64,000 bases of DNA from Pseudoduganella flava (GTDB taxonomy: Bacteria; Pseudomonadota; Gammaproteobacteria; Burkholderiales; Burkholderiaceae_D), in NCBI RefSeq assembly GCF_007830495.1, contig NZ_VLKW01000011.1, positions 186,001 through 250,000 of the forward strand, written 5' to 3'. The first letter of the stretch is position 1. Each line of letters begins with the position of its first letter. Shown here piece after piece: positions 8,271-17,282 of this stretch. A model generated the notes under the pieces. It was not told the origin of the DNA and searched no databases. It was given only the letters and a program-made list of their open reading frames with translations. A program made the position numbers and the translations under genes.

Positions 8271-10895
8271 TTATTTTTCAAGTACGGCCGGCCGGTTCAG
8301 TACCAGCGTCGCATCCCGTCCCGCGACACCGCTGCCTGGCTGCCCCGAACCGACGCTGACGCGGTACTGCCCCGGCATCACTTGTCGCGTGCCGTCCGCC
8401 GTGACGAAGGACAGGTCGCGCGGCGCCAGCCGGAACGTGACCTGCCGCCGCTCGCCCGCCTTCAGGGACACCCGCTGGAAGCCACGCAGCGCATGGCGCG
8501 GGGCGCCGTCGAACGTTGGCGGTGTCAGGTACAGCTGGGCGACTTCGTCACCGTCGCGCGTGCCAGTGTTTGCCACTTCCGTCGTGACGACGATGCCGTT
8601 TTCCGGCGCGCCGCCGGCGGCGTCAGCCGGTGCGATATGCAGCGGCGTGTACTGGAACGTCGTGTAGCTGAGGCCCGCGCCGAACGGGTACACGGGCGTG
8701 CCCGTGAAATAGCGGTAGGTGCGGCCGCGCATCGTGTAGTCGTCGAAGGGCGGCAGGTCGGCCAAGCTTTTGTAGAACGTCAGCGGCAGGCGGCCGCCGG
8801 GATCGGCTTTCCCCGTCAGCACGTTGCCCACCGCCAGGCCGCCGGACTGGCCGGGGTACCAGGCCTCGAGGATCGCCGCGGCATTCTCCTTTGCCCACGA
8901 CAGGTCGATGGCGCTGCCGTTCATCGCCACGACGACAAGCGGCTTGCCCAATGCCTTGGCCCGTTCGAGCAGGCGGCGCTGGTCGGCCGGCAGGTCCAGC
9001 GACGTCTTGTCGCCGCCGGAGAAGCCCTCGACATTGATGGCCATTTCCTCGCCTTCCAGGTCGGACGTCAGGCCGACCACCGCGACGATCACGTCGGCGT
9101 CACGCGTGCCGGCAGCCAGGTCGGCATCCGGGTCCGTGGAAATGCGCTTCCAGAACAGGCCGGGCACGCCCGAGCCGCCCGTCTCGGCATGAAAGCGCAG
9201 CGGGTAGCGCTGGCCCTGGCGCAAGCGCACCTCGGTCAGCTGCAGTGGCTCGGCCCATTTCGAATAGCTCGTCGCCCGCACGGCCGGCTTGCCGTCGACG
9301 GTCAGTTCGCCCTGCACGCCGGAGACGCCGATGCGGTACGTGCCGCTGTCCGGCGCCACCAGGTAGCCGGTCCAGACGACCTTGTGGCGGTCGGCCACGG
9401 CCTTCAGCGCCAGCGCCTGCGAACGCAAGCCCGACTCGATGCGCGTCACGATCGGCTTACTGTCTTTTCCGTTGAAGTACTGGGCGCGCAGGCCCGGCTT
9501 GCCGTCCGGCGTGCGCAGCGCGGCCTCGGGCACCGGGTCGCCATCGGTGATCGATGCACCTGCCGGCACCAGCGTCACCTGCGCGGGCTGCAGCACCTGA
9601 CGCAGGCCGTTGACGACGGAGATCGGCGGCGCGGATTGCGTCGACGAGTAATTGCCGCGCAGGACGCGGGTGGCGTCGCCCAGCGGACCGATCACGGCCA
9701 CCTTCAGGCCGGGCTTCAGGGGCAGCACGCCGTCGTTCTTCAGCAGCACCATGCTCTTCGTGGCCGCATCCAGTGCCAGCTGTTGGTGCTCGGCCGTGCC
9801 GATCGCGCTCAGCGGCACGGGCTTGGCCGCGCGCTGCGGCAGGCCGGCCAGGTCGCCGTTGCGATAGCGCGCCGCGAACAGGCGCACCAGCGCGCGGTCG
9901 ACTTCGTCCATGCCGATCAGGCCCCGCCGCAGCGCTTCGCGGTAGCGTGCTGGCAGGTTCGGTACGTCGCCCAGCGTCTTGGTGTTGCACTCGTTGTCGG
10001 TGCCGGTCTTCAGGGCCACGGCGACGGCGGCCGCCGGATCGGGCGCGTATTTGTGGTGTTCGGAGATGTCCGTGACCGCGTCGCAGTCGGAGACGACGTA
10101 GCCTTTGAAACCCCAGGCGCCGCGCAGATGGGTTTTGAGCAGCAGGTCGCTGGCGCAGGCCGGCTGGCCGTTGACGCGGTTGTAGGCGCACATGATCGAT
10201 CCGGCCTTGGCATCGACGATCGCAGCGCGGAAGGCGGGCAGGTAGGTGTCTTCGAGGTCGTGCGCGGAGACGTCCACGTTGGCCGCGTGGCGGGTCGATT
10301 CCGGGCCGCTGTGCACGGCGAAGTGCTTGGGCGTGGCGATCACGTCAGGCAGGTCCGGGTTCGGGCCCTGCATGCCGCGGATGAAGGCAACGCCCAGCGC
10401 GGCAGTCAGGTGCGGGTCTTCGCCATAGGTTTCCTGGCCGCGGCCCCAGCGCGGGTCGCGGAAGATGTTGATGTTCGGCGACCACGTGTCGAGGCCCGTG
10501 CCGATCTTACCGAGGTGGCCCGTCTGGCGGCCCAGCGTGTGCAGCGCGCGCACCTCGACACCGATCGCGGCGGCGACCTGCTGCACCAGCGGGGCGTCGA
10601 ACGTGGCCGCGAGGCCGATCGGCTGCGGGAAGTTCGTCGTCGGCACGGGGCCCAGTGCGCCGTGCAGCGATTCGGTCCACCAGTTGTAGGCGGGGATGCC
10701 GAGGCGGGGCAGGGCGGGGGCGACGTTCAGCAGCTGGGCGAGTTTCTCGTCGGGGGACATGCGGGCGACGAGGGCTGTGGCGCGGGTTTCGGCATCCTGT
10801 TGGAGGTCGGCGGCGTAAGCGATGGTGGGGGCGTGAAAGACCGCAGCCAGTAGCAAGGCGTGCAGCCCAGCCTTGCGGTTGAAGAGTTTTCGCAT
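8271..10895 (-). CDS. GH3 beta-xylosidase / beta-glucosidase with PA14 insert
   Basis: An exported glycosidase of 874 aa with a signal peptide (MRKLFNRKAGLHALLLAAV, cleavage near AYAAD). Order: GH3 N-domain (about 40-350) with YNWWTESLHGAL, a motif usual in xylosidase-type GH3 enzymes; KH at 190-191; nucleophile Asp 270 in GYVVSDCDAV; GH3 C-domain interrupted by a PA14 domain (about 468-600); then an FnIII-like tail. The start at 10895 was preferred to 11063 because the extra 56 residues are Pro/Arg-rich and lie across an intergenic palindrome. Followed by the esterase gene and preceded by the TonB receptor gene on the same strand. Xylosidase is favoured over glucosidase but is not proven. 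Confidence 0.9.
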   Translation of the reverse strand: MRKLFNRKAGLHALLLAAVFHAPTIAYAADLQQDAETRATALVARMSPDEKLAQLLNVAPALPRLGIPAYNWWTESLHGALGPVPTTNFPQPIGLAATFDAPLVQQVAAAIGVEVRALHTLGRQTGHLGKIGTGLDTWSPNINIFRDPRWGRGQETYGEDPHLTAALGVAFIRGMQGPNPDLPDVIATPKHFAVHSGPESTRHAANVDVSAHDLEDTYLPAFRAAIVDAKAGSIMCAYNRVNGQPACASDLLLKTHLRGAWGFKGYVVSDCDAVTDISEHHKYAPDPAAAVAVALKTGTDNECNTKTLGDVPNLPARYREALRRGLIGMDEVDRALVRLFAARYRNGDLAGLPQRAAKPVPLSAIGTAEHQQLALDAATKSMVLLKNDGVLPLKPGLKVAVIGPLGDATRVLRGNYSSTQSAPPISVVNGLRQVLQPAQVTLVPAGASITDGDPVPEAALRTPDGKPGLRAQYFNGKDSKPIVTRIESGLRSQALALKAVADRHKVVWTGYLVAPDSGTYRIGVSGVQGELTVDGKPAVRATSYSKWAEPLQLTEVRLRQGQRYPLRFHAETGGSGVPGLFWKRISTDPDADLAAGTRDADVIVAVVGLTSDLEGEEMAINVEGFSGGDKTSLDLPADQRRLLERAKALGKPLVVVAMNGSAIDLSWAKENAAAILEAWYPGQSGGLAVGNVLTGKADPGGRLPLTFYKSLADLPPFDDYTMRGRTYRYFTGTPVYPFGAGLSYTTFQYTPLHIAPADAAGGAPENGIVVTTEVANTGTRDGDEVAQLYLTPPTFDGAPRHALRGFQRVSLKAGERRQVTFRLAPRDLSFVTADGTRQVMPGQYRVSVGSGQPGSGVAGRDATLVLNRPAVLEK

Positions 10896-10967
10896 TGGGT
10901 GTCCCTGAGAGGGCGGCCAGAGCCAGGTGTACCTGGCCCGGTCGCGTTCACCCCAACTGCAAACGCT

Positions 10968-10994
10968 GGGGTCAGACCCGCCGGGTCTGACCCC
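10968..10994. repeat. 27-bp palindrome, copy 1
   Basis: Perfect 12-bp inverted arms (GGGGTCAGACCC / GGGTCTGACCCC) around a GCC loop, lying between the TonB receptor gene and the GH3 gene. An exact copy in the opposite orientation lies at 15841-15867. It has no T-run, so it is more like a dispersed REP-type palindrome than an intrinsic terminator, although it could attenuate transcription between the two genes. Confidence 0.85.
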
Positions 10995-11066
10995 GGGTTT
11001 TGGGCCTGGGGTTGGAGGTTGGGCTGATGGCCCGGCCAGAACTTCGACCGGGTCGGGCTTCAAGGA

Positions 11067-14060
11067 TCAGAACTTGTACCGCGCGCCCAGCATGTAGCGC
11101 GGGCCGCCCTGCGTGGCGGACAGCACCATCATCTTGGTGCGGCCGTGCACGCGCTGGGTTTCGTCCGTCACGTTGATGCCTTCGAACGACAGCGACAGGT
11201 TCTTCGACAGGTTGTAGCTGATCGAGATGTCCAGCTGGCCGTACGGCTCCACGTACTGCGGGTTCGAGCCTGCCAGGTCGGTCACCGACGACAGGAACTC
11301 GTCACGCCAGTTGTACGCGGCGCGGATCGACCACTTCGAATCCTCGTAGATGCCGACGAGGTTCGCCGAGTCGGACAGGCCGACCAGCGCGAACTGGTTG
11401 CCCGAGCCCGCGTTGTTGAACTTCAGGTTCGACTTCACGTACGTGTAGTTGGCCTGGAAGCCGAAGCCGCTGTTGCCGAACATGTGCTGCCAGTTGATCT
11501 CCGCGCCCTTCAGGTTGGCCGACTTCTCGTTGACGAACGTGGTGATCTGGTACTGCACCAGCGGATCGCCGGGGATGCCGGTGATCGTGCCCGTCGCGTT
11601 GCCCGCTGCGTTGTCTTCGCCACGCACGACGCCAGGCTGGCCGTTGAAGTTGCGGAAGATGTAGTTGCGGATGCAGTTCGTGTCCGTCGCCACGCAGCCC
11701 GCTGCCAGCGCCGCGTTGAAGTACTTGCCGCCGATCGGCGTCGTGACGCTCGGCGACGTCTCCATCTGCACGCTCTGGCCCGCGTAGTTGGTCAGCGCCT
11801 TGTGGTACAGCCCCAGCGAGATCAGGCTTTGCTTGTTGTAGTACCACTCGGCCGACAGATCGATGTTCTTCGACTTGACCGGTTGCAGCGCCGGATTGCC
11901 GCGCGTGCCGGTGCCGTAGGTGACGGTGCCGGTCGGGTTGATGTTGGTGCCGCCCTGGATCTGGTCGTAGCGCGGCCGGCCGATCGTCTGGCCATAGCTG
12001 GCGCGGACCTTGAAGTCGTCACGCACGTTCATGTCCCAGTCCACGCTGGGCAGGAAGTGGTGGTACGAGCCCTTCAGCGACGTGAACTCCTTGCCGGCGA
12101 AGACGAACGGCAGCTCGTTCTGCGACACCCAGTTCACGCCCGATACGGTCTGCGACAGCGCGGTGGAATGCACGTCGGTCTTCTCGTAGCGGAAGCCGAT
12201 CCCGGTGTGCATCGGCATCGTCGTTTCCCACTCCGTGTTGAGCTGGAAGTACAGCGCCTTGCTCTTCTCGGTGGTGCGGCGGTCGTAGTCGGGGTCGGCG
12301 AGGCTCGGCAGGTATTTTTCCGGCTTGCCCGTCGCGTCGGACGCACGCTGGCGCATCGCGGCGAAGTCGAACAGGTGGATCTGCTGGAACAGCGCCGGGT
12401 CGTCGTGGCCGCCCAGCTTGTCGAAGTACTGCGACAGCGTATCGGCGCGGAACATCGATTGCGGGTAGTCGGCCGGCGACGTGGCGCCGCCCCACGTGTC
12501 GCTCTGCACCTGCTGGAACGCCGAGCGGTTCTTCACGTTCGTCAGCGACAGGCCGAAGTTCAGTTCCGACGTTTCCCACAGCTTCAGGCGGCCGTTGGCC
12601 TGGGCCTGGTCGATCTCCATCTTCTGGTAGCCGTTCTGGAACCACGAGCCGGACACCTGCATCGGCGCGCGGTTGAAGTCCGCGCCTTCGATCGACAGCA
12701 CGGGCATCTCGTGCTCGAAGTTCACGCGCGTATTGCCGCGGCTGAAGCTGACGGTGGCCAGGTCGTTGTTCGAACCGAACGGGTGATCCGCCTTCGATTC
12801 GGCGGTGGAGTGGTGCGCATCGAACGACAGGCGCAGGTTCGGCGAAGCCTTCCACTGCGCGTTGAAGCCGATCGAGTTGTTCTCGGACTTGGTGGCGAAG
12901 TCGCCCGCGTTCATCGCGATGTCCTGGTTCGCGACGTTCTCCTGGTAGAAGATCGGCGACGCGATCGGGCCATCGGTCCAGCTGCTGACGGAGGCGCCGT
13001 GGTTGAACCAGGCGGACAGCTCGTGGTACTTGGTCTGGATCTTGTTTTCCGAGTACGTGTAGTCGAGCGTCGTCGTCAGGTCCTTGTTCGGCTTCCACTG
13101 GAACGTCAGTTGGCCGTTGGTGCGCTGGCGCTGCGAGCCGCGCATGAAGTATGAGATGTTCTGCGGTACCGAGTAGACGTCGTTCGGGTCCGGGCGGTTC
13201 GTGATGTTTTCCGAGCCGGGCTGGCCGGGCAGGGGGATCACGCCCGTCACCCCGGACTGGTCGCCGCGGTACGGGCCCTTCCAGCCATTGGTGATCTGCG
13301 ACTGGTTCACGCCCAGGTTGCGCTCCTGGTAGCTGGCCGAGACGGCCACGCCGAACGTGCCGTCCGCCCACGTGGTGCTGTAGATGCCGGAGATCTCCGG
13401 CGTGTATGAACGCTTGGCCTTGTCCTCGATCGGCAGGTTGTCGTTCGACGTGTCGTACACCACCTTCGCGCCCACGCTGGCCTGCTTGCCCAGTTCCAGC
13501 GGCCGCGCCGTCATGATGTTCAGGGTGGCGCCGATGCCGCCCGGCGGCGTGTCCGCGCGCGAGCTCTTGTACACCTGAATCTGCGACACGGCTTCGGAGG
13601 CGAGGTTCGAGAAGTCGAACGCGCGGCCGGCCAGGTCGCCCAGGTTCGACGTGGGCATCTGGCGGCCATTCAGCAGCACCATGTTCAGGTCCGGGCCCAC
13701 GCCGCGCACCGTCACCTGCGCGCCTTCGCCGCGGTTGCGGTCGATCGAGACGCCGGAGATGCGCTGCAGCGATTCGGCCAGGTTCGTGTCCGGGAATTTG
13801 CCGATGTCGTCGGCCACGATGCCGTCGACGATGCCGTCCGAATTACGTTTCAGGTTCAGCGTCGATTGCATCGCCGCGCGGATGCCGGTCACCACCACCG
13901 TGGCCGGCGTGGTCGGGTCGGCGACCGCCGTCGTCGCGGCGGCACCGGCCTCTTGTGCGTGGATCGGCGCCACCAGCGTGGCGCAAGCGCTCGCGACGGC
14001 CAGGGTGATCAGGCGATGCCTGGTATTGGGGGGCGCGAAGCCCTTCTTTCTGTACAGCAC
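11067..14060 (-). CDS. TonB-dependent outer-membrane receptor for oligosaccharides
   Basis: An outer-membrane transporter of 997 aa. Signal peptide around HRLITLAVASACATLVAPIHAQ, TonB-box-like segment ATVVVTGIRAAMQS, plug domain (GIVADDIGKFPDTNLAESLQ, then VTVRGVGPDLNMVLLNGRQM), then a long beta-barrel ending with aromatic YMLGARYKF, as needed for BAM insertion. This is the Caulobacter/Xanthomonas-type glycan receptor subgroup. The start was set at GTG 14060 because GAGGAG lies eight bases before it; the ATG at 14084 has no such site and its codons encode the ribosome site. It sits between a ROK regulator and GH3/esterase genes, so it probably imports xylo-oligosaccharides. TonB/ExbBD are not in the window. 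Confidence 0.92.
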   Translation of the reverse strand: MLYRKKGFAPPNTRHRLITLAVASACATLVAPIHAQEAGAAATTAVADPTTPATVVVTGIRAAMQSTLNLKRNSDGIVDGIVADDIGKFPDTNLAESLQRISGVSIDRNRGEGAQVTVRGVGPDLNMVLLNGRQMPTSNLGDLAGRAFDFSNLASEAVSQIQVYKSSRADTPPGGIGATLNIMTARPLELGKQASVGAKVVYDTSNDNLPIEDKAKRSYTPEISGIYSTTWADGTFGVAVSASYQERNLGVNQSQITNGWKGPYRGDQSGVTGVIPLPGQPGSENITNRPDPNDVYSVPQNISYFMRGSQRQRTNGQLTFQWKPNKDLTTTLDYTYSENKIQTKYHELSAWFNHGASVSSWTDGPIASPIFYQENVANQDIAMNAGDFATKSENNSIGFNAQWKASPNLRLSFDAHHSTAESKADHPFGSNNDLATVSFSRGNTRVNFEHEMPVLSIEGADFNRAPMQVSGSWFQNGYQKMEIDQAQANGRLKLWETSELNFGLSLTNVKNRSAFQQVQSDTWGGATSPADYPQSMFRADTLSQYFDKLGGHDDPALFQQIHLFDFAAMRQRASDATGKPEKYLPSLADPDYDRRTTEKSKALYFQLNTEWETTMPMHTGIGFRYEKTDVHSTALSQTVSGVNWVSQNELPFVFAGKEFTSLKGSYHHFLPSVDWDMNVRDDFKVRASYGQTIGRPRYDQIQGGTNINPTGTVTYGTGTRGNPALQPVKSKNIDLSAEWYYNKQSLISLGLYHKALTNYAGQSVQMETSPSVTTPIGGKYFNAALAAGCVATDTNCIRNYIFRNFNGQPGVVRGEDNAAGNATGTITGIPGDPLVQYQITTFVNEKSANLKGAEINWQHMFGNSGFGFQANYTYVKSNLKFNNAGSGNQFALVGLSDSANLVGIYEDSKWSIRAAYNWRDEFLSSVTDLAGSNPQYVEPYGQLDISISYNLSKNLSLSFEGINVTDETQRVHGRTKMMVLSATQGGPRYMLGARYKF

Positions 14061-14528
14061 GGTGTCTCCTCTCTTCTTTGACATGGGGCGCCGCCGTGGC
14101 GGCGCCGATGGTGGTGGAACGCTGTCACCCGTCCCGCGCCGTTTCTTTGAACGTGCTGCGGGACTGTTCGTCCGCTACCTGGCGCCGATGGGAACGCGAT
14201 AAACGGGCGAAATTTAGTAAAGATTAAGAAAACCAATTTAATTGGTCAATCGATCGAACAAATAAAATTCGTGGCGCTGGACGGCTGGAAAGCGGCCTTC
14301 GACGCCGCGTTCGGATGAAATGCACGGTCGTGCTGCGCGCCACAACGACTGGGTCGAAAACGTTTTCACAGCAAAATCAACGACTTCCTGGAAACGTCTC
14401 CATTGCACGGCGCAAGCGACTTGGCAAAGTGGTCCGGCCACATTGCTCATTGTTGTGAACGAGGTTCCCCTGTCGCGACGCGGGCAGGTGTTGCATAATC
14501 CTCACAATGTCAACAAGCCTGAATCGCG
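14061..14528. promoter_or_regulatory. Divergent control region of the glycan-uptake locus
   Basis: This 468-bp gap separates the TonB receptor and ROK genes and is clearly AT-rich around 14215-14270. A perfect palindrome ACCAAT-TTA-ATTGGT occupies 14232-14246, followed by TCAATCGATCGA; it is the best candidate operator, probably for the adjacent ROK protein. A -10-like CATAAT lies at about 14493-14498, some 30 bp before the ROK start. No convincing gene was seen in the gap. Confidence 0.45.
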
Positions 14529-15758
14529 ATGCCCGTCACCGGTGACCAGCAACTGCTGAAGCAATTGAATCGGATGGCGCTAGTGCGCCAGGTCAGTACA
14601 CAGCCGGGGCTGTCGCGCGCCGCGCTGGCGGACGTGCTGCAGCTGACGAAATCCACTGTGAGCCTGCTCGTCCGCGAGTTGATGGACGAGGGCTGGCTGG
14701 CGGAAAGCGAGCTGCTCGTGACGGGGGAGGTGGGGCGCCGCGCGACGCCGCTGCACCTGGACCCGGACCGCCTGGCGCTGCTGGGCGCCGACGTCGGCGT
14801 CGACGAAGCGCGCGTCGTGGCGACCAATCTGCTGGGCGAAGTGCTGGAAAGCCGCGTCATCGGCTATGAGGACGTGCACGATCCGGCGTCCTGCATCCGC
14901 CTCGTCGCGCTGGAGATGATCCGGCTCGCATGCGAGCTGGCGGAGCCCGCGCGGAGCGGCGTCGCACGCCGCGTGCTGGGCGCCGGCGTGGGCCTGCACG
15001 GCGCCGTCGACGAGACGCTGGGCATCCTGCGCCATGCGCCGCACCTGGGCTGGCGCAATGTCGACGCGGCTGGCCAGTTCCACGCCCACCTGGCCCGCAC
15101 GCTGCTCGACGGCCTGCCGCTGTGCATCCAGAACGAAGCGAACGTGGCGGCGCTGGCGGAATTCGAATTCTCGCGGCAGTCGAGCACGGACCCGCTGATC
15201 TACCTGTCGATCGGCTATGGCGTCGGCGCCGGCGTGATCGTCAGCGACCGGCTGCTGACGGGCATGAGCGGTTTCGGCGGCGAGGTCGGTCACGCGATCC
15301 TGCAGGCGGACGGGCCACGCTGCTCATGCGGCCGGCGCGGCTGCGCCGATGCGCTGATCGGGCTGTCGTCGCTGCTGGGCGACGAGCGGCCCAGTTATGC
15401 GGCGCTGGAGCGGCTGTTCCGGCGCGTTGCCGATGGCGAGGCCGCCACGTGCGCGGCGGTCGAGGCGGCGGGGCGGCAGCTGGGCGTGTTGCTGAACAAT
15501 CTGTGGGCCAGCTTCGATCCGATGGCCATCGTCATCGGCGGACCGGCGTTGCAGCTGGGAGAATCGTTTATCGGGCCGGCGCGGCGGGTGCTGGATGGCT
15601 ATTCGCTGGCCGCCGAGTTGACGCCGCCGCAGATACGGACGTCGCACTTTGGCGCGGATGCGGTGGCGGTGGGGGCGGCGGCGCTGGCGTTGTATCGGGT
15701 GACGCGGCCGTTGGATCAGCAGAGTTTGGCGAGGAGGGTGGAGCGGGGTGGGAGCTAA
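14529..15758 (+). CDS. ROK-family (XylR-like) transcriptional repressor
   Basis: A sugar-responsive DNA-binding protein of 409 aa. An N-terminal winged HTH (about 10-65, SRAALADVLQLTKSTVSLLVREL) precedes a ROK sugar-kinase-like domain with GAGVGLHGAVD, NEANVAALAEFEF, YLSIGYGVGAGVI and the zinc-binding CSCGRRGCAD motif. In the family, the free repressor binds DNA and xylose or an oligosaccharide releases it. Divergent placement against the TonB receptor and GH3 genes makes it their likely regulator, acting at the palindrome at 14232-14246. The last 200 bp switch to G-ending codons. Confidence 0.9.
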   Translation: MPVTGDQQLLKQLNRMALVRQVSTQPGLSRAALADVLQLTKSTVSLLVRELMDEGWLAESELLVTGEVGRRATPLHLDPDRLALLGADVGVDEARVVATNLLGEVLESRVIGYEDVHDPASCIRLVALEMIRLACELAEPARSGVARRVLGAGVGLHGAVDETLGILRHAPHLGWRNVDAAGQFHAHLARTLLDGLPLCIQNEANVAALAEFEFSRQSSTDPLIYLSIGYGVGAGVIVSDRLLTGMSGFGGEVGHAILQADGPRCSCGRRGCADALIGLSSLLGDERPSYAALERLFRRVADGEAATCAAVEAAGRQLGVLLNNLWASFDPMAIVIGGPALQLGESFIGPARRVLDGYSLAAELTPPQIRTSHFGADAVAVGAAALALYRVTRPLDQQSLARRVERGGS

Positions 15759-15840
15759 GTTGTAAGGTGGATGACGGCATAAACACCAGGGTCAGGCATG
15801 AATGCCGTTCAGTTTAGGCAAACCCGAGACCCGAACCCCT

Positions 15841-15867
15841 GGGGTCAGACCCGGCGGGTCTGACCCC
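15841..15867. repeat. 27-bp palindrome, copy 2 (inverted relative to copy 1)
   Basis: Identical to the palindrome at 10968-10994 but in reverse orientation (12-bp arms, loop GGC). It lies 82 bp after the ROK gene in a 198-bp gap that otherwise holds nothing recognisable. Together the two copies flank the TonB receptor and ROK genes. Confidence 0.85.
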
Positions 15868-15956
15868 GGCCTTTGCCGTTGGGGTGAAAGTATGCGATAT
15901 CGGTGCACCTAGAGCTGCCAACTAAGCCAGCTCAGCCGCTAATTGCGCCCTTTCGT

Positions 15957-16229
15957 TCAGCGCTTGAAATCCAGCGACACAATGTCTTCCGCCTCCAGCG
16001 CCACGTAGGGCTGGATCGACACGAGGTTCGGTTCCAGCGCCGCCAGTTCGCGGGCGAAGGCGGCGGCTTTGGCGGTGTTGGCGGATTCCTCGGCGGCGTA
16101 CAGGCCTTGCAGCATCAGCATGAAACGCTCCTGGTCGGCCAGCGTCGGCAGCGTGGCGTCCACGAGGGCCAGCGCTTCGTCGTGCTGGCCTTTTGCCCGC
16201 AGCTGGGCGGCTTGCAGTACGGTTTCCAT
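15957..16229 (-). CDS. Small TPR-like helical protein (hypothetical)
   Basis: A 90-aa cytoplasmic protein starting at ATG 16229, which is preceded by GGAGGAAACCG; the longer frame to 16286 lacks such a site. The sequence is all-helical with one tetratricopeptide-like pair (METVLQAAQLRAKGQHDEAL and ERFMLMLQGLYAAEESANT). It ends in LVSIQPYVALEAEDIVSLDF. No catalytic residues are evident; probably an adaptor. Divergent from the GST gene. Confidence 0.7.
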   Translation of the reverse strand: METVLQAAQLRAKGQHDEALALVDATLPTLADQERFMLMLQGLYAAEESANTAKAAAFARELAALEPNLVSIQPYVALEAEDIVSLDFKR

Positions 16230-16427
16230 TCGGTTTCCTCCATTGCGTCGAGTTGTCAGTATATGCTTGAAATTGCTGTGTGGCAATAAAAATCCCCATG
16301 CAGCGCCTGGTTATCCTTGCCGTTTCCGCACAGGTCTTGTTCCGAAGGCAGCCTGGATGCGCTTGCGCCGCTTGCAGTAAGATGCGTACCCACGCCGCAC
16401 GCAGCGGCCAAGAACAGGAGAAAGCGC

Positions 16428-17282
16428 ATGAGCGAAACGACGACGCATTCGACACCCTATGTGCCCCCGGCCGTCTGGACGCCGCCCGCATCGTCCGGCG
16501 GCACGTTTGCCAACATCAACCGGCCCGTGGCCGGCGCGACGCACGAGCGGGAGCTGCCGGTCGGCAAGCATCCGCTGCAGCTGTATTCGCTGGGCACGCC
16601 GAACGGCCAGAAGGTCACGATCATGCTGGAAGAGCTGCTGGCGCTGGGCCACGCGGGCGCCGAGTATGACGCCTGGCTGATCAAGATCGGCGAAGGCGAG
16701 CAGTTCTCCAGCGGCTTCGTCGACATCAATCCGAATTCGAAGATCCCGGCACTCAGCGACCACGGCGTGCAGCCGCCGCTGCGCGTGTTCGAATCGGGCT
16801 CGATCCTCGTCTACCTGGCCGAGAAATTCGGTGCGCTGCTGCCCACCGAACCGCGGGCGCGCACGGAGACGCTGAACTGGCTGTTCTGGCAGATGGGCTC
16901 CGCGCCGTTCGTCGGCGGCGGCTTCGGGCACTTCTATGCGTATGCGCCGGAGAAGCTGCAATACCCGATCGACCGCTATGCGATGGAGACGAAGCGCCAG
17001 CTCGACGTGCTCGATCGGCAGCTGGCCGAGCACCGCTACGTGGCGGGCGACGAGTACACGATCGCCGATATCGCGATCTGGCCGTGGTATGGCTGCATGG
17101 TGCTGGGCGAGTTGTACGACGCCGCCGAATTCCTGTCGGTGCACGAGTACCGCAACGTGCGCCGCTGGGCCGACGAGCTGATGGCGCGCCCCGCCGTGCA
17201 GCGGGGCCGCCGCGTCAACCGCGTGCGCGGCAAGCCGGAAGAGCAGGTGGCCGAACGGCACTCGGCCGCGGACCTCGATTGA
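16428..17282 (+). CDS. yghU: YghU-type glutathione S-transferase / disulfide-bond oxidoreductase
   Basis: A cytosolic enzyme of 284 aa that follows Escherichia coli YghU closely along its length. It is expected to reduce organic hydroperoxides or disulfides using two bound glutathiones. Recognition stretches include GGTFANINRPVAGATHE, LPVGKHPLQLYSLGTPNGQK, VTIMLEELLALG, QFSSGFVDINPNSKIPAL, FESGSILVYLAEKFG and GGGFGHFYAYAPEK. The start at 16428 has GGAG upstream. Its stop overlaps the next start (TGATG), suggesting coupling. Confidence 0.95.
   Translation: MSETTTHSTPYVPPAVWTPPASSGGTFANINRPVAGATHERELPVGKHPLQLYSLGTPNGQKVTIMLEELLALGHAGAEYDAWLIKIGEGEQFSSGFVDINPNSKIPALSDHGVQPPLRVFESGSILVYLAEKFGALLPTEPRARTETLNWLFWQMGSAPFVGGGFGHFYAYAPEKLQYPIDRYAMETKRQLDVLDRQLAEHRYVAGDEYTIADIAIWPWYGCMVLGELYDAAEFLSVHEYRNVRRWADELMARPAVQRGRRVNRVRGKPEEQVAERHSAADLD

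Noticed and set aside
7584..10853. 1089-residue plus-strand frame across the GH3 gene
   Set aside because: Antisense shadow; low-complexity translation, and the minus strand encodes conserved GH3 motifs.
10968..10994. Intrinsic terminator
   Set aside because: Perfect hairpin but no T-run on either strand, and an exact inverted copy exists elsewhere, so a dispersed repeat is more likely.
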